A stretch of DNA of 13,446 nucleotides from DASUPK01 sp035265665. GTDB lineage: Bacteria; Actinomycetota; Thermoleophilia; Solirubrobacterales; 70-9. Shown piece after piece: positions 13,205 to 13,446 of this stretch (the stretch's first letter is position 1; each line of letters begins with the position of its first letter). Location of the stretch: the NCBI GenBank assembly GCA_035265665.1, contig DATFOK010000048.1:1-13446 (forward strand), in the 5' to 3' direction. Made by a program: the position numbers and the translations under genes. The notes below the pieces were generated by a model. It made no database searches, was not told the origin of the DNA, and saw only the letters and a list, made by a program, of their open reading frames with translations.

Positions 13205-13323
13205 GTCCTACTCCCGAAACCCAGATCCGGGGCTGCTGTCGCGCTGACCCTACTGACCGTTCTCACTTTCGACACGATCCGCGTCCCATGGGTCAAACCC
13301 GGGCCACTGGACTGCCTGCGGGC

Positions 13324-13446
13324 GTGGAGGGTTGAACTCTCAAGGCGAGAGGCTCCACACAGGATGGGTGCGTCCGGCCTGCCGGGCTGGATCCGGTTCG
13401 AGTCCGGCGCCCTCCGCGCCTACACTTCAAGCACTGTGTGGAGCGC
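13324..13446 (+). ncRNA. tRNA-like / structured RNA element with competing helices
   Basis: No ORF fits this end region. GGTTCGAGTCC (13395-13405) is an exact T-arm (B-box) consensus. Seven bases after the T-arm is a 3' acceptor strand GCCCTCC (13409-13415) that pairs fully, with one G-T, with GGAGGGT (13326-13332), giving a 91-nt frame with discriminator G13416, as in a long-variable-arm (Ser/Leu/Sec-type) tRNA. CTCTC-aaggc-GAGAG (13337-13351) and CCGGC-ct-GCCGG (13374-13385) are further helices. However, I find no 5-bp anticodon stem with a 7-base loop, the T-stem has one mismatch, and no CCA is encoded. Alternative pairings exist: GTGGAG/CTCCAC (13324-13329/13353-13358) and an 11-bp perfect pair, 13352-13362 with 13434-13444. 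It may be a degenerate tRNA, a tRNA-like RNA, or a regulatory RNA continuing beyond the window. Confidence 0.35.

Noticed and set aside
13326..13416. Calling a functional tRNA-Ser, tRNA-Leu or tRNA-Sec
   Set aside because: T-arm and acceptor pairing are present, but I cannot find an anticodon stem-loop or a standard D-arm, so no isotype can be given. It is listed only as a tRNA-like element.
13416..13446. Permuted tRNA-Sec suggested by TTCAAGC at 13426-13432
   Set aside because: The bases around it form no anticodon stem with a 7-base loop, and the acceptor 5' strand lies upstream, not downstream, so the order does not fit a permuted gene.
1..13446. Mobile element, prophage, CRISPR or toxin-antitoxin system
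   Set aside because: No integrase, transposase, regularly spaced repeats or small paired toxin-like genes were seen on either strand.

Overview
This is a 13.4 kb stretch of very GC-rich, densely packed bacterial chromosome. Genes sit on both strands, use ATG, GTG and probably TTG starts, and are separated by short gaps. The split-type methylmalonyl-CoA mutase, the actinobacterial-looking acyl-CoA carboxylase and several secreted-protein families that I associate from memory with Thermoleophilia suggest an actinobacterium of class Thermoleophilia (Solirubrobacterales-like). That placement is inference. No rRNA, integrase, transposase or CRISPR array is visible.

Left third (1-4305): propionate and nucleotide-sugar metabolism, mostly on the minus strand. 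The 5' part of an acyl-CoA carboxylase beta subunit runs off the left edge. A small SnoaL-like gene on the plus strand lies between it and a stand-alone methylmalonyl-CoA mutase catalytic subunit. Together the carboxylase and mutase give propionyl-CoA -> methylmalonyl-CoA -> succinyl-CoA; the B12-binding subunit, epimerase and biotinylated subunit are not in the window. Upstream on the same strand are a probable SRPBCC-domain protein with a proline-rich tail and a non-hydrolysing UDP-GlcNAc 2-epimerase.

Middle (4356-8011): small housekeeping and accessory enzymes. A short-chain dehydrogenase diverges from the epimerase. It converges on a PEP mutase/isocitrate lyase-superfamily gene that lies just downstream of a MarR regulator. 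The MarR gene diverges from a VOC (glyoxalase-fold) gene across an unusually AT-rich region holding a 15-bp palindrome, the likely operator. A UDP-glucuronate decarboxylase (UDP-xylose synthase) follows; with the 2-epimerase it points to surface-polysaccharide precursor synthesis.

Right third (8067-13446): cell-surface and regulatory genes. Two secreted proteins lie on the minus strand, one apparently broken by a one-base frameshift. They diverge from a striking gene encoding a sigma-70 factor fused to an anti-sigma-type zinc finger (zf-HC2), a possible membrane segment and a long Pro/Ser/Gly-rich tail. Four bases after its stop begins a large cysteine-rich secreted multidomain protein, so the two are probably one transcript and functionally linked. 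A small membrane-anchored or secreted protein converges on it. The last 120 bases hold no gene but contain a tRNA-like T-arm with several mutually exclusive complementary segments. I could not fold this into a convincing tRNA, and it is the most unexplained structure in the window.
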